Below, piece by piece: positions 1 through 5,611 of a stretch of 7,388 nt of DNA (positions are counted from its first letter, which is position 1; each line of letters begins with the position of its first letter). The notes beneath the pieces were generated by a model. The model did no database searches. It had not been told where the DNA came from and saw only the letters and a program-made list of their open reading frames with translations. A program made the position numbers and the translations under genes. The DNA is from Candidatus Mnemosynella bozhongmuii (lineage in GTDB: Archaea; Halobacteriota; Archaeoglobi; Mnemosynellales; Mnemosynellaceae), in assembly GCA_014361165.1 (NCBI GenBank), contig JACIWD010000057.1:1-7388 (forward strand), written 5' to 3'.

Positions 1-3
1 GCC

Positions 4-40
4 GAAAAATCTCATTTTTCAAACCTTCTTAAAGGGTTTG
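4..40. repeat. Two small adjacent inverted repeats at the window edge
   Basis: GAAAAAT (4-10) and ATTTTTC (14-20) form a perfect 7-bp inverted repeat with a 3-nt loop. CAAACC (20-25) and GGTTTG (35-40) form a second one of 6 bp, extendable by one G-U and one A-T pair. They lie upstream of the Lrp-type gene and may belong to the 3' end of a gene outside the window or to a regulatory region. Stems this short and AT-rich can arise by chance, so no function is claimed. Confidence 0.3.
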
Positions 41-64
41 TGTTTCTGCAGAGAAGTTTGGGAA

Positions 65-77
65 GATTTAATAAATC
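65..77. promoter_or_regulatory. Dyad GATTTA-A-TAAATC upstream of the Lrp-type gene
   Basis: This is a perfect 6-bp inverted repeat around a single central base. It could be a distal TATA element; a start of transcription about 27 nt downstream would then give a leader of about 60 nt. It could also be an operator. Lrp/AsnC regulators commonly control their own promoters, so an autoregulatory site is plausible, but that is inference. Confidence 0.3.
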
Positions 78-125
78 AACCTTCAGAAATTAACTGGAGT
101 TGGTGTGCAGAACCTGGAGGAGGAC

Positions 126-135
126 ATTATAAAAA
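126..135 (+). promoter_or_regulatory. Candidate TATA box ATTATAAAAA for the Lrp-type gene
   Basis: This A/T run is the closest TATA-like element to the regulator gene. Its centre lies about 30 nt before the ATG at 160, so a start at the usual archaeal distance would give an almost leaderless mRNA. That conflicts with use of the SD-like AAGGTGG at 148-154, which would need the more upstream element at 65-77. The sequence does not settle which is used. Confidence 0.4.
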
Positions 136-159
136 ATTTTCGAAATTAAGGTGGTTGAA

Positions 160-603
160 ATGGTGGATGAGGTTGACAGGACAATTCTGAAAATGCTTCT
201 TGAAAATTCGAGAGTGCCGTACACGAGAATTGCAGAGAGAGTCGGCATGTCTGAGCCTGCGATAAAGAAGAGAGTTGAGAGGCTCGTGAGAGAGGGTATA
301 ATAGAGTCCTTCACACTCAAGGTGGATCCCTGGAAGCTGGGGAAGAATCTCGTTGCTCTTGTCTTCATAAACGCCTCTCCCGGAAAGCACAGGAGTGTGG
401 CAGAGACAATAAGCAAAATCGAGGAGGTCACAGAGGTAAACATAGTTACGGGTCAGTTTGACATGATGGCAAAGATTGTGTGCGACGATCCGAGACATTT
501 TGAGAAGACGATACAGAAAATAGGTTCAATTCCAGAGGTTCTGAAGACAGAATCATTTGTTGTGATTGAGCATCTGGAAGGAAACAGATTCATGGGGCTT
601 TGA
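160..603 (+). CDS. Lrp/AsnC-family transcriptional regulator
   Basis: This is a 147-residue DNA-binding regulator of the feast/famine (Lrp/AsnC) type, whose members bind DNA as dimers or higher oligomers and usually sense amino acids. A helix-turn-helix occupies about residues 17-47 (TRIAERVGMSEPAIKKRVER core). The RAM/AsnC effector domain covers about 62-140, with the VTGQFDMMAKI strand-turn-strand typical of that fold near 96-106. Length is normal for archaeal members. I chose ATG 160 over the in-frame GTG at 151 because AAGGTGG (148-154) lies 5 nt before it. The gene is monocistronic and convergent with the B3/B4 gene, overlapping its 3' end by 14 nt. The effector and targets cannot be read from sequence; self-regulation is a family habit, not shown here. 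Confidence 0.9.
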   Translation: MVDEVDRTILKMLLENSRVPYTRIAERVGMSEPAIKKRVERLVREGIIESFTLKVDPWKLGKNLVALVFINASPGKHRSVAETISKIEEVTEVNIVTGQFDMMAKIVCDDPRHFEKTIQKIGSIPEVLKTESFVVIEHLEGNRFMGL

Positions 604-1264
604 AGCCTCCGGAGACCTTTCCTCCGCAGAACTCCTGAATCCACTCTTTCAGCAGATTCTCGCATCTCTCAAGATTCTCCTCTCCAACTCCGGGAGCTCC
701 GCATATGATGAAGAGAACATTTTCTGTCTCATCCCTTATTTTCGTGAGCTCAGAGTCTCTGTAGGGATAAATTGCGATGACATTTCTGGAGTCAGAAATG
801 ACAATCTCTTTTCCGCTGAGTTCTCTCTCCTTCTCCATGCTTATTCCGAGGAATCTCTCTCCTGGTTTAGAGAATCTGATGAGGAGCTCTCCTTCAATCT
901 CATCCATGTCAAAACCAGCTATGGGGATCTTTGAGACGGCTGAGACGAGGTTGTACGTGTCAACAAGCGTGTTTATTTCGGGAAGAGATCCTCTCTGAAG
1001 AATTCTCCTTAGAAGAGCTTCTGAGGAAGGTCTTGTTTTCGTCGGGTCTATTCCCATCTTCCAGAAGAAATCCCTGTATGCTCTGATCAGAGGATCATTT
1101 TTCAGATCGTCCAGCCTCATTCTCTCCCTCATCTCTCCAAAAATCTTCTCTTTAAAATTTCTCAGATTCTCAGAGCTTCTCTCAATTTCAACACCCTCAA
1201 AAGAGAGACCTCTCACAGAAAGTCCCGGAAATTTCTCAAGAACATCTTCCGAGATGCGAATCAT
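590..1264 (-). CDS. Stand-alone B3/B4 tRNA-binding-domain protein (PheRS beta-like)
   Basis: This 224-residue protein belongs to the B3/B4 domain family, the fold that carries the editing site in phenylalanyl-tRNA synthetase beta chains and also exists as free-standing proteins (COG3382-like). The diagnostic block is at residues 70-124: MGIDPTKTRPSSEALLRR, then LPEINTLVDTYNLVSAVSKIPIAGFDMDEIEG. It is followed near 162-195 by the usual IYPYRDSELTKI and a hydrophobic strand. No aminoacylation or ATP-binding module is present, so it is not a synthetase. Clearing of mischarged tRNA is a reasonable family guess but unproven. I chose ATG 1264 over TTG 1291 because the likely TATA element (1302-1313) would start transcription near 1281. 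No SD is visible, so the leader is short. It is divergent from the hydratase gene and its tail overlaps the Lrp-type gene. Confidence 0.85.
   Translation of the reverse strand: MIRISEDVLEKFPGLSVRGLSFEGVEIERSSENLRNFKEKIFGEMRERMRLDDLKNDPLIRAYRDFFWKMGIDPTKTRPSSEALLRRILQRGSLPEINTLVDTYNLVSAVSKIPIAGFDMDEIEGELLIRFSKPGERFLGISMEKERELSGKEIVISDSRNVIAIYPYRDSELTKIRDETENVLFIICGAPGVGEENLERCENLLKEWIQEFCGGKVSGGFKAP
594..609. repeat. Hairpin at the first convergent gene junction
   Basis: Bases 594-599 (GGGGCT) pair with 604-609 (AGCCTC), giving five Watson-Crick pairs and one G-U pair around the loop TTGA (600-603). The loop contains the TGA stop of the Lrp-type gene, and the stop of the opposing gene (590-592) lies just outside the stem. 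It could fold in both transcripts. No T-tract follows on either strand, so it does not look like a classical intrinsic terminator. Confidence 0.35.
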
Positions 1265-1301
1265 GAAGTGAATTCTGGTTCGAAGTTTCAAAGAGCTTTC
1301 G

Positions 1302-1313
1302 GTTAATTTTTAA
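1302..1313. promoter_or_regulatory. Shared TATA-like element between divergent genes
   Basis: GTTAATTTTTAA is the only strongly A/T-rich stretch in the 73-nt spacer between the divergent B3/B4 and hydratase genes. Measured at the usual archaeal TATA-to-start distance, it gives a leader of about 17 nt leftward and nearly none rightward. Neither gene has an SD sequence, which fits leaderless or short-leader transcripts. One near-symmetrical element may therefore serve both directions. Confidence 0.45.
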
Positions 1314-1337
1314 TCCTCTTCAACCAGATAGACATTC

Positions 1338-2060
1338 ATGGAACTTGCTGAAAAACTTGCTGAGGCATTCAGAGAGAAGAGGAGAATTGAGCCAGAAGAG
1401 CTTGAAATCTCAATAGAAGAGGCCTATGAACTTCAGAAGAGGTTTGCTGAAAAAATAGGAAATCAGATTGGATGGAAGATAGGTGCATCGAATGAGGAAG
1501 TTCAGAAGAGACTCGGAATAAATGAGCCTGTTTTCGGAAGAATTCTGAAGGAAACCGTCATAGGAAGAAGTGCGAGACTGAGCGACTTCATTCTTCCTGT
1601 TGGAATAGAGGTTGAGATAGCCTTTAAATTTCACAGAGACCCTCCCGAGATGAGTCTCAGCGGAATTATGGCTTCTTCAAAGGTTGCTCCTGCATTTGAG
1701 CTCATAAATGGTGTCTTCACAGAGAATCCCTCGATTCAGCACCTCATAGTTTCCAACGTGAGGCATTCCGGAGTTCTGTTCGGAGATTTCAGAAGATGCA
1801 ATTTTCCTCTTGAGCACGAGGAGGTTGTGCTGTTCATAAACGGAAAGGAGGCTGGAAGGGGAAGCGGAAAGAACGTTCTCGGTCATCCTGCTGCTCCGGT
1901 GCTGTGGTTGATGGAGAGGCTTGAGAGGAGAGGAGAGAGAATCAGAAGAGGAGATCTCGTCATTTCCGGAACAATGATCCCTCCGGTCTTTGTGGAAGAG
2001 CCCTCGGAAATCAGAGCATCCTACTCAAATCTTGGAGAGCTTGAGCTCTCTCTGAGCTAA
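1338..2060 (+). CDS. 2-keto-4-pentenoate hydratase-like protein (FAH superfamily)
   Basis: This 240-residue protein resembles MhpD/2-oxopent-4-enoate hydratase and the related 4-oxalocrotonate decarboxylases, Mg/Mn-dependent enzymes of catechol meta-cleavage. Visible family blocks are GWKIGAS (45-51, with a Lys where MhpD has an active-site Lys), GIEVEIAF (89-96, with E91 and E93 as expected metal ligands), PAFELIN (118-124, E121 as third ligand), GSGKNVLGHPAAPVLWL (175-191) and GDLVISGTMIPP (205-216). It is somewhat shorter than the usual 260-270 residues but has every core block. No SD is present and the TATA-like element lies about 30 nt upstream, so it is probably leaderless. No other meta-cleavage gene is in the window, so hydratase versus decarboxylase versus another keto-acid substrate stays open. 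Its stop overlaps that of the transporter gene. Confidence 0.85.
   Translation: MELAEKLAEAFREKRRIEPEELEISIEEAYELQKRFAEKIGNQIGWKIGASNEEVQKRLGINEPVFGRILKETVIGRSARLSDFILPVGIEVEIAFKFHRDPPEMSLSGIMASSKVAPAFELINGVFTENPSIQHLIVSNVRHSGVLFGDFRRCNFPLEHEEVVLFINGKEAGRGSGKNVLGHPAAPVLWLMERLERRGERIRRGDLVISGTMIPPVFVEEPSEIRASYSNLGELELSLS
2035..2050. repeat. Hairpin at the second convergent gene junction
   Basis: GAGAGC (2035-2040) and GCTCTC (2045-2050) form a perfect 6-bp inverted repeat around TTGA (2041-2044). It ends 6 nt before the CTAA shared by the two stop codons and lies inside the last codons of the hydratase gene. A transcript from either strand could fold it. There is no following T-tract. Confidence 0.4.
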
Positions 2061-2911
2061 ATTGAGATTAAGAGCAACCCGAAGAAAATGGTTGCAGAGG
2101 CAAAAACCCTCCATTTCCCGACCCTCTCTCTGAGAACCACAACAGCGATAAGAAGGCTGAGAAAGACCCCAATCTGTCTGAGGGCAATGACATAGCTCAG
2201 ATACGTCAGCCTCATGGCATAGAGTATCAGAAGATACGAGAGCATGCAGAGAGCTCCGGAGATGAACACGAATCTTCCATTCATCATGAGCTCGCAGAGT
2301 ATCAGAGCTCTTTTCTTCGTGAGAACAAAAATTGAGACTCCGAGAAATGAGAAGAAGAACATGAGATAGATGTAGAAAACCGGGTTCATGATGGAGACAC
2401 CGAGTTTATCAACGATGGAATATAGCGAGGTTATCCACGCGGTTATCATGGCAATAATTGCAGACCTCATTCTGAAAATCCTGAGAGCATTCTCAATTCC
2501 GAGAGCAGAGATTTCGTGGAGATTTAACATGAAAATCCCGAGAACAACAAGAGAGATTCCGAGATAACCTTTCAGAGGGACTCTCTCGCCAAGAAGGAAA
2601 TATGCGAGAAACGGAACTATTGCAGGAGATGATCTCGCAATTGGATAGACCAGAGAGAGTTCTCCCTCCTCATAAGCATACCCGAGGGAGAGGAAATATG
2701 CAGCATGGATGATTCCGGAGAGAAGAGCAAATCTGAATCCTTCTAAGGAGAACTCATAGAATTTCAGTGCAAGTGGAAGAAAGAGAAGGAGGGAGAAGAG
2801 AAGGAGCCACCATGTGAAGGCATGTTTATCGTAGCTCCTCTTGAGAAGCCCGTTCCAGTAAACATGAAGGAGAGCAGAAAGGATGACGAGAAAGATGACA
2901 AACTGCTCCAT
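2057..2911 (-). CDS. EamA/DMT-superfamily inner-membrane transporter
   Basis: This 284-residue membrane protein has ten predicted helices at about residues 3-19, 31-49, 60-79, 85-107, 113-130, 149-169, 176-197, 213-233, 238-260 and 266-284. These form the two tandem five-helix EamA halves typical of drug/metabolite transporters. The repeat signature appears twice: a small-residue-rich helix followed by GERV (108-111), and again before RERVG (261-265). Most family members export metabolites or amino acids, but the substrate cannot be predicted. I start at ATG 2911. No SD precedes it, and only a weak A-rich element lies around 2940-2948, so a short or absent leader is likely. It is divergent from the AOR gene. 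Its TAG stop shares CTAA with the hydratase TAA. Confidence 0.88.
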   Translation of the reverse strand: MEQFVIFLVILSALLHVYWNGLLKRSYDKHAFTWWLLLFSLLLFLPLALKFYEFSLEGFRFALLSGIIHAAYFLSLGYAYEEGELSLVYPIARSSPAIVPFLAYFLLGERVPLKGYLGISLVVLGIFMLNLHEISALGIENALRIFRMRSAIIAMITAWITSLYSIVDKLGVSIMNPVFYIYLMFFFSFLGVSIFVLTKKRALILCELMMNGRFVFISGALCMLSYLLILYAMRLTYLSYVIALRQIGVFLSLLIAVVVLRERVGKWRVFASATIFFGLLLISI

Positions 2912-2975
2912 ATTTTAAGGAGAGTCCCGGTTCTCTTAACCTTTTTGTTCATCCTCTCTGTTAAATCGGGAGTGG

Positions 2976-3015
2976 AAAATTAAGTTAAAATGGTTAAGGG
3001 AAATTTTATTAAAAT
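2976..3015 (+). promoter_or_regulatory. Promoter region of the AOR gene with a 6-1-6 dyad
   Basis: The 124-nt divergent spacer holds two A/T-rich elements. The one at 2976-2991 would place the transcript start near 3010, leaving a leader that includes the SD-like GAGGAG at 3026-3031, 4 nt before the ATG. The second, ATTTTA-T-TAAAAT at 3003-3015, is a perfect inverted repeat around one base. It would lie over that start site, where a repressor could act, or it may itself be the TATA box of a leaderless transcript. Regulation is inference. Confidence 0.4.
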
Positions 3016-3035
3016 CGAGGAGAAAGAGGAGAGAC

Positions 3036-4829
3036 ATGCAGGCGAAAATACTCAGAGTTGATTTAACAAGCGGAAGTGTGAAAGACGAGATTATACCAGA
3101 GGAGATCTGCAGGAAATTCGTTGGTGGAAGGGGTCTGGCTGAAAAGATTCTCTGGGACGAACTGAAACCCGGTATTGATCCCCTCTCCCCGGAGAACATT
3201 CTGATCTTCATGACAGGCCCCTTGGAAGGAACAAGGATGCCAACCTCCGGTAGATTCCACGTTGTCACAAAGTCTCCCCAGACAGGAGGAATTGGAGATT
3301 CAAACTGCGGTGGTGATTTTGGTCCCAAGCTGAGAGCAGCTGGATATGATGGAGTTGTGGTTACCGGAAGAGCTGAAAAGCCTGTTTACATCTGGATCGA
3401 CAACGGAAAAGTTGAGATCAGAGATGCTTCACACCTCTGGGGCCGCGGTGTCTGGGATACCGAAGATATGATAATGGAGGAAATAGGAGATAAGAAGATT
3501 TCAATTGCTTCCATCGGTCCGGCTGGAGAGAACAAGGTGATGTTCGCAGCGATAATGAACAGAAAGCACAGAGCAGCTGGAAGAACCGGAGTTGGAGCTG
3601 TGATGGGTTCGAAGAATCTCAAGGCAATTGCTGTCAGAGGAGACAGAGAGCCAGAGGTTGCCGATGAGGATAAGGTCAGAGAGGTCAGCAAGAAGATGAT
3701 CGAGATTCTGAGGAAGCAGGACCTGACCGGTCAGGGACTTCCAACCTATGGAACCGCAAGTCTCGTTGATGTGATCAATGAGGCAGGAATCTTCCCGACA
3801 AGAAACTTCCAGACCGGAGTCTTCGAGGGAGCTGAGAAGATAAATGCAGAAACGATAAACAAGACGATTCTTGAGAAGAACATTGCATGCTGGGGCTGTC
3901 CGATAGCATGTGGAAGAAAGACAAAGGTTACAGCAGTTCCGTATCAGGTTGATGGAGAGGGTCCGGAGTACGAGACTGACTGGAGCCTTGGAGCAATGTG
4001 CGGAATTGATGATCTGAACGCCATAACCTATGCACACAACCTCTGTGATGACCTCGGAATGGATCCGATCTCTCTGGGAAGCACCATAGCATGTGCGATG
4101 GAGCTCAATGAGAGAGGTCTCATTCCAAAGGAGAAGCTTTACGGACTTGAGCTGAAGTTTGGAAACCCGCAGGCCATTGTTGAGCTTGCGTGGAAGACAG
4201 CCTATCTGGATGGTTTCGGAAAGGAGATTGCAATGGGTGCAAAGAGACTTGCTGAGAAATACGGAGCTCCGGAGCTTGCGATGCACAGCAAGGGTCTTGA
4301 GCTTCCAGCGTATGATCCGAGAGGGGCCAAGGGTCATGGCCTGGGTTATGCAACCTCTAACAGAGGAGGATGTCACCTCAGAGCCTACATGATCTCACCA
4401 GAAATACTCGGACTTCCGGAACCGATGGACAGATTTGACACAAAGGGCAAGGCTCAGGCTGTCATAGAGTTCCAGAACCTCTTTGCAATGGTGGACTCGA
4501 TGATTGTGTGCAAGTTCGTGACATTTGCTCTCGGAGCTCCAGAACTCACGGAGATGCTGAATGCGGTGACAGGATGGAACTTCACAGTTGAGGAGTTCAT
4601 GAAGACCGGAGAGAGAATCTACAACCTCGAGAGGATGATAATCAACAGAGAGGGCTTCTCCGCCAAGGACGACACCCTTCCGAAGAGACTTCTCGAAGAG
4701 CCCATGCCGGAGGGACCGAGCAAGGGTCATGTCGTTGAGCTTGAAAAGATGCTTCCAGAATACTACGAACTCAGAGGCTGGAAGGACGGAGTTGTCACAG
4801 AGGAGAAGAAGAAGGAACTGGGTCTCTAA
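3036..4829 (+). CDS. Tungsten-containing aldehyde:ferredoxin oxidoreductase family protein
   Basis: This 597-residue cytoplasmic enzyme oxidises aldehydes to carboxylic acids with ferredoxin as acceptor, using a tungsto-bispterin and one [4Fe-4S] cluster. The cluster ligands are visible: CWGCPIAC (C285, C288, C292) plus C492 in DSMIVCKF. D487 precedes C492 as in the Pyrococcus enzyme. The N-terminal domain opens with ILRVDLTSG and has the FVGGRGLA, MTGPLEGT and AGRTGVGAVMGSKNLKAIAV blocks that bind the cofactor. E313 (in EYET) and H447 (in GGCHLRAY) fall where Pyrococcus AOR has its active-site Glu and His. The C-terminus GW-KDGVVTEEKKKELGL is usual. It is full length with no frameshift. No ferredoxin or pterin-synthesis gene is adjacent, so substrate and subfamily (AOR, FOR, GOR or WOR-like) are unresolved. 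Confidence 0.95.
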   Translation: MQAKILRVDLTSGSVKDEIIPEEICRKFVGGRGLAEKILWDELKPGIDPLSPENILIFMTGPLEGTRMPTSGRFHVVTKSPQTGGIGDSNCGGDFGPKLRAAGYDGVVVTGRAEKPVYIWIDNGKVEIRDASHLWGRGVWDTEDMIMEEIGDKKISIASIGPAGENKVMFAAIMNRKHRAAGRTGVGAVMGSKNLKAIAVRGDREPEVADEDKVREVSKKMIEILRKQDLTGQGLPTYGTASLVDVINEAGIFPTRNFQTGVFEGAEKINAETINKTILEKNIACWGCPIACGRKTKVTAVPYQVDGEGPEYETDWSLGAMCGIDDLNAITYAHNLCDDLGMDPISLGSTIACAMELNERGLIPKEKLYGLELKFGNPQAIVELAWKTAYLDGFGKEIAMGAKRLAEKYGAPELAMHSKGLELPAYDPRGAKGHGLGYATSNRGGCHLRAYMISPEILGLPEPMDRFDTKGKAQAVIEFQNLFAMVDSMIVCKFVTFALGAPELTEMLNAVTGWNFTVEEFMKTGERIYNLERMIINREGFSAKDDTLPKRLLEEPMPEGPSKGHVVELEKMLPEYYELRGWKDGVVTEEKKKELGL

Positions 4830-4840
4830 TCCCCCATTTC

Positions 4841-4861
4841 CCTCTTTTTTATGCCTTTTTT
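4841..4861 (+). terminator. T-rich terminator-like tract after the AOR gene
   Basis: Two six-T runs (4845-4850 and 4856-4861) follow the AOR stop. Archaeal RNA polymerase stops at such T-tracts in the non-template strand without needing a hairpin. Oddly, the ATG of the next gene (4851) sits between the runs, so termination here would cut that gene off unless it is leaky. Confidence 0.5.
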
Positions 4862-5144
4862 CGAAGTTGAATACCGTGTTGATCCTCTTCCCTCACTCGA
4901 ATATCTCTTCAGAGATCTGGGAATAGAGGTTGAGAAGAGGACTGAAGGAAAAGATATAATTCTGATCAGCAGAGAGAGACCTCTCAAAATCAAAATTTCA
5001 GTCTCTTCTGAGGACGCAGGAAATCTCAGAAGGATATTCAGAGAGATTAAGAAGTTCAGGGTGAGAGTTGAGAGCGAGGATGAGGCTTTTCTCGAGATGT
5101 TCAGGAAAAAGATGAGACTTTATATGCTTCGCGGAGGAGGCTAA
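4851..5144 (+). CDS. Unrecognised 97-residue protein with LRGGG C-terminus
   Basis: I do not recognise this protein. It is charged, lacks Cys and membrane segments, and is probably cytoplasmic. The pattern suggests strand (2-10), helix (12-23), two strands (24-42 and 43-52), helix (53-69), strand (70-75) and a last amphipathic stretch (76-93) ending LRGGG. The beta-alpha-beta-beta-alpha order and the SSEDAGNLRRIF segment faintly recall Pcc1-type KEOPS subunits. The tail recalls ubiquitin-like proteins, but the order of elements does not fit a beta-grasp. Both comparisons are weak. It lies 21 nt after the AOR stop with no TATA element or SD of its own, so co-transcription with the AOR is likely. 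The start sits between two T-runs. It is a real gene by codon use, being purine-rich like its neighbours, and it ends exactly against the Nudix gene. Confidence 0.7.
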   Translation: MPFFEVEYRVDPLPSLEYLFRDLGIEVEKRTEGKDIILISRERPLKIKISVSSEDAGNLRRIFREIKKFRVRVESEDEAFLEMFRKKMRLYMLRGGG

Positions 5145-5152
5145 TCCTCCTC
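5134..5152. repeat. Perfect 7-bp hairpin whose loop holds both stop codons
   Basis: GAGGAGG (5134-5140) and CCTCCTC (5146-5152) form a perfect G/C-rich inverted repeat, and the loop CTAAT (5141-5145) contains the TAA of the small gene and the TAG of the Nudix gene. A G-U pair (5133/5153) can extend it. It could form in transcripts from both strands and act as a two-way 3'-end or mRNA-stability element. The repeat also sets the GGG and EED tails of the two proteins. Confidence 0.5.
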
Positions 5153-5572
5153 TATTCCGAGCTTCAGAAGAAGAGCTCTTGCCTTTCTGAGCACCTCTCT
5201 TGCATTCTCGTAGGTCAGAGTTTTCATCGCATCCTCGTAGGAGAGCCATTTGAATCCGGTGTGCTCATATGAAAGGCTGACCTCCTCCTCATCGGTCTCG
5301 GCAAGATAGAAAACAACCTCTTTATGAATGAGCTCGTTATCCCTTCTGTATTTGTATGAAATCTCCTCTCTGAAACCTTCGAAAATCTTTATTCTGGATA
5401 TCCCTGTCTCCTCCTCCGTCTCTCTTCTCACCGTCTCAACTTCGCTCTCACCCTTCTCAATGTTCCCCTTGACGAAATCCCAGTGTCCTGCAGGATAATG
5501 GAGGAGGAGATATCTCACTCTGCCCTCATTCCTTCTGAATATCACCGCACCTGCAGAGCGCTCATATCTCAT
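5141..5572 (-). CDS. Nudix hydrolase, diadenosine tetraphosphatase-like
   Basis: This 143-residue Nudix protein resembles the asymmetric Ap4A hydrolases (bis(5'-nucleosyl)-tetraphosphatases), which cleave Ap4A to ATP and AMP and clear dinucleotide polyphosphates made under stress. The complete Nudix box runs from G36 to I58 (G-x5-E-x7-RE-T-x-EE-x-GI), supplying the Mg-binding glutamates. The preceding GHWDFVKGNIEKGE is characteristic of the Ap4A branch, and the length fits. I chose the second ATG (5572) over ATG 5578 and TTG 5605 because a full GGAGGT (5585-5580) lies 7 nt before it. It is the last gene of the leftward block, 39 nt after the phosphoesterase stop. An A/T-rich stretch at 5590-5602 could be an extra internal promoter. 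RNA 5'-pyrophosphohydrolase activity is a possible alternative. Confidence 0.88.
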   Translation of the reverse strand: MRYERSAGAVIFRRNEGRVRYLLLHYPAGHWDFVKGNIEKGESEVETVRRETEEETGISRIKIFEGFREEISYKYRRDNELIHKEVVFYLAETDEEEVSLSYEHTGFKWLSYEDAMKTLTYENAREVLRKARALLLKLGIEED

Positions 5573-5579
5573 AATCATG

Positions 5580-5585
5580 ACCTCC
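5580..5585 (-). promoter_or_regulatory. Strong ribosome-binding site deciding the Nudix start
   Basis: GGAGGT reads toward the left, 7 nt before ATG 5572 and only 1 nt before ATG 5578. The spacing excludes the first ATG and the upstream TTG. It also gives the last gene of the block its own translation start, instead of coupling to the gene before it. Confidence 0.75.
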
Positions 5586-5611
5586 AGCTCAGGAAATTTA
5601 AACAAATCTTT

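Noticed and set aside
105..149. A 14-codon upstream frame (GTG to TAA) just before the Lrp-type gene, as a possible leader peptide
   Set aside because: It has a non-ATG start without a convincing SD, overlaps the candidate TATA box and may not be transcribed at all. Short open frames like this are expected by chance.
566..934. Open frames on + across the B3/B4 gene (566-934, 777-998)
   Set aside because: They are shadows of a well-supported minus-strand gene and show no recognisable domain or start signal.
3501..4376. A 291-codon open frame antisense to the AOR gene
   Set aside because: It lies wholly inside a certain gene with full-length conserved motifs. Its product is Cys/Ser/Leu-rich without domain pattern, as expected from the mirror of purine-rich codons. 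It has no SD or promoter.
4851..5144. Calling the small gene a MoaD/ThiS or ubiquitin-like protein
   Set aside because: Only the last residues fit. The order of predicted strands and helices does not match a beta-grasp, and the glycine codons can be explained by the junction hairpin. It is kept only as a question.
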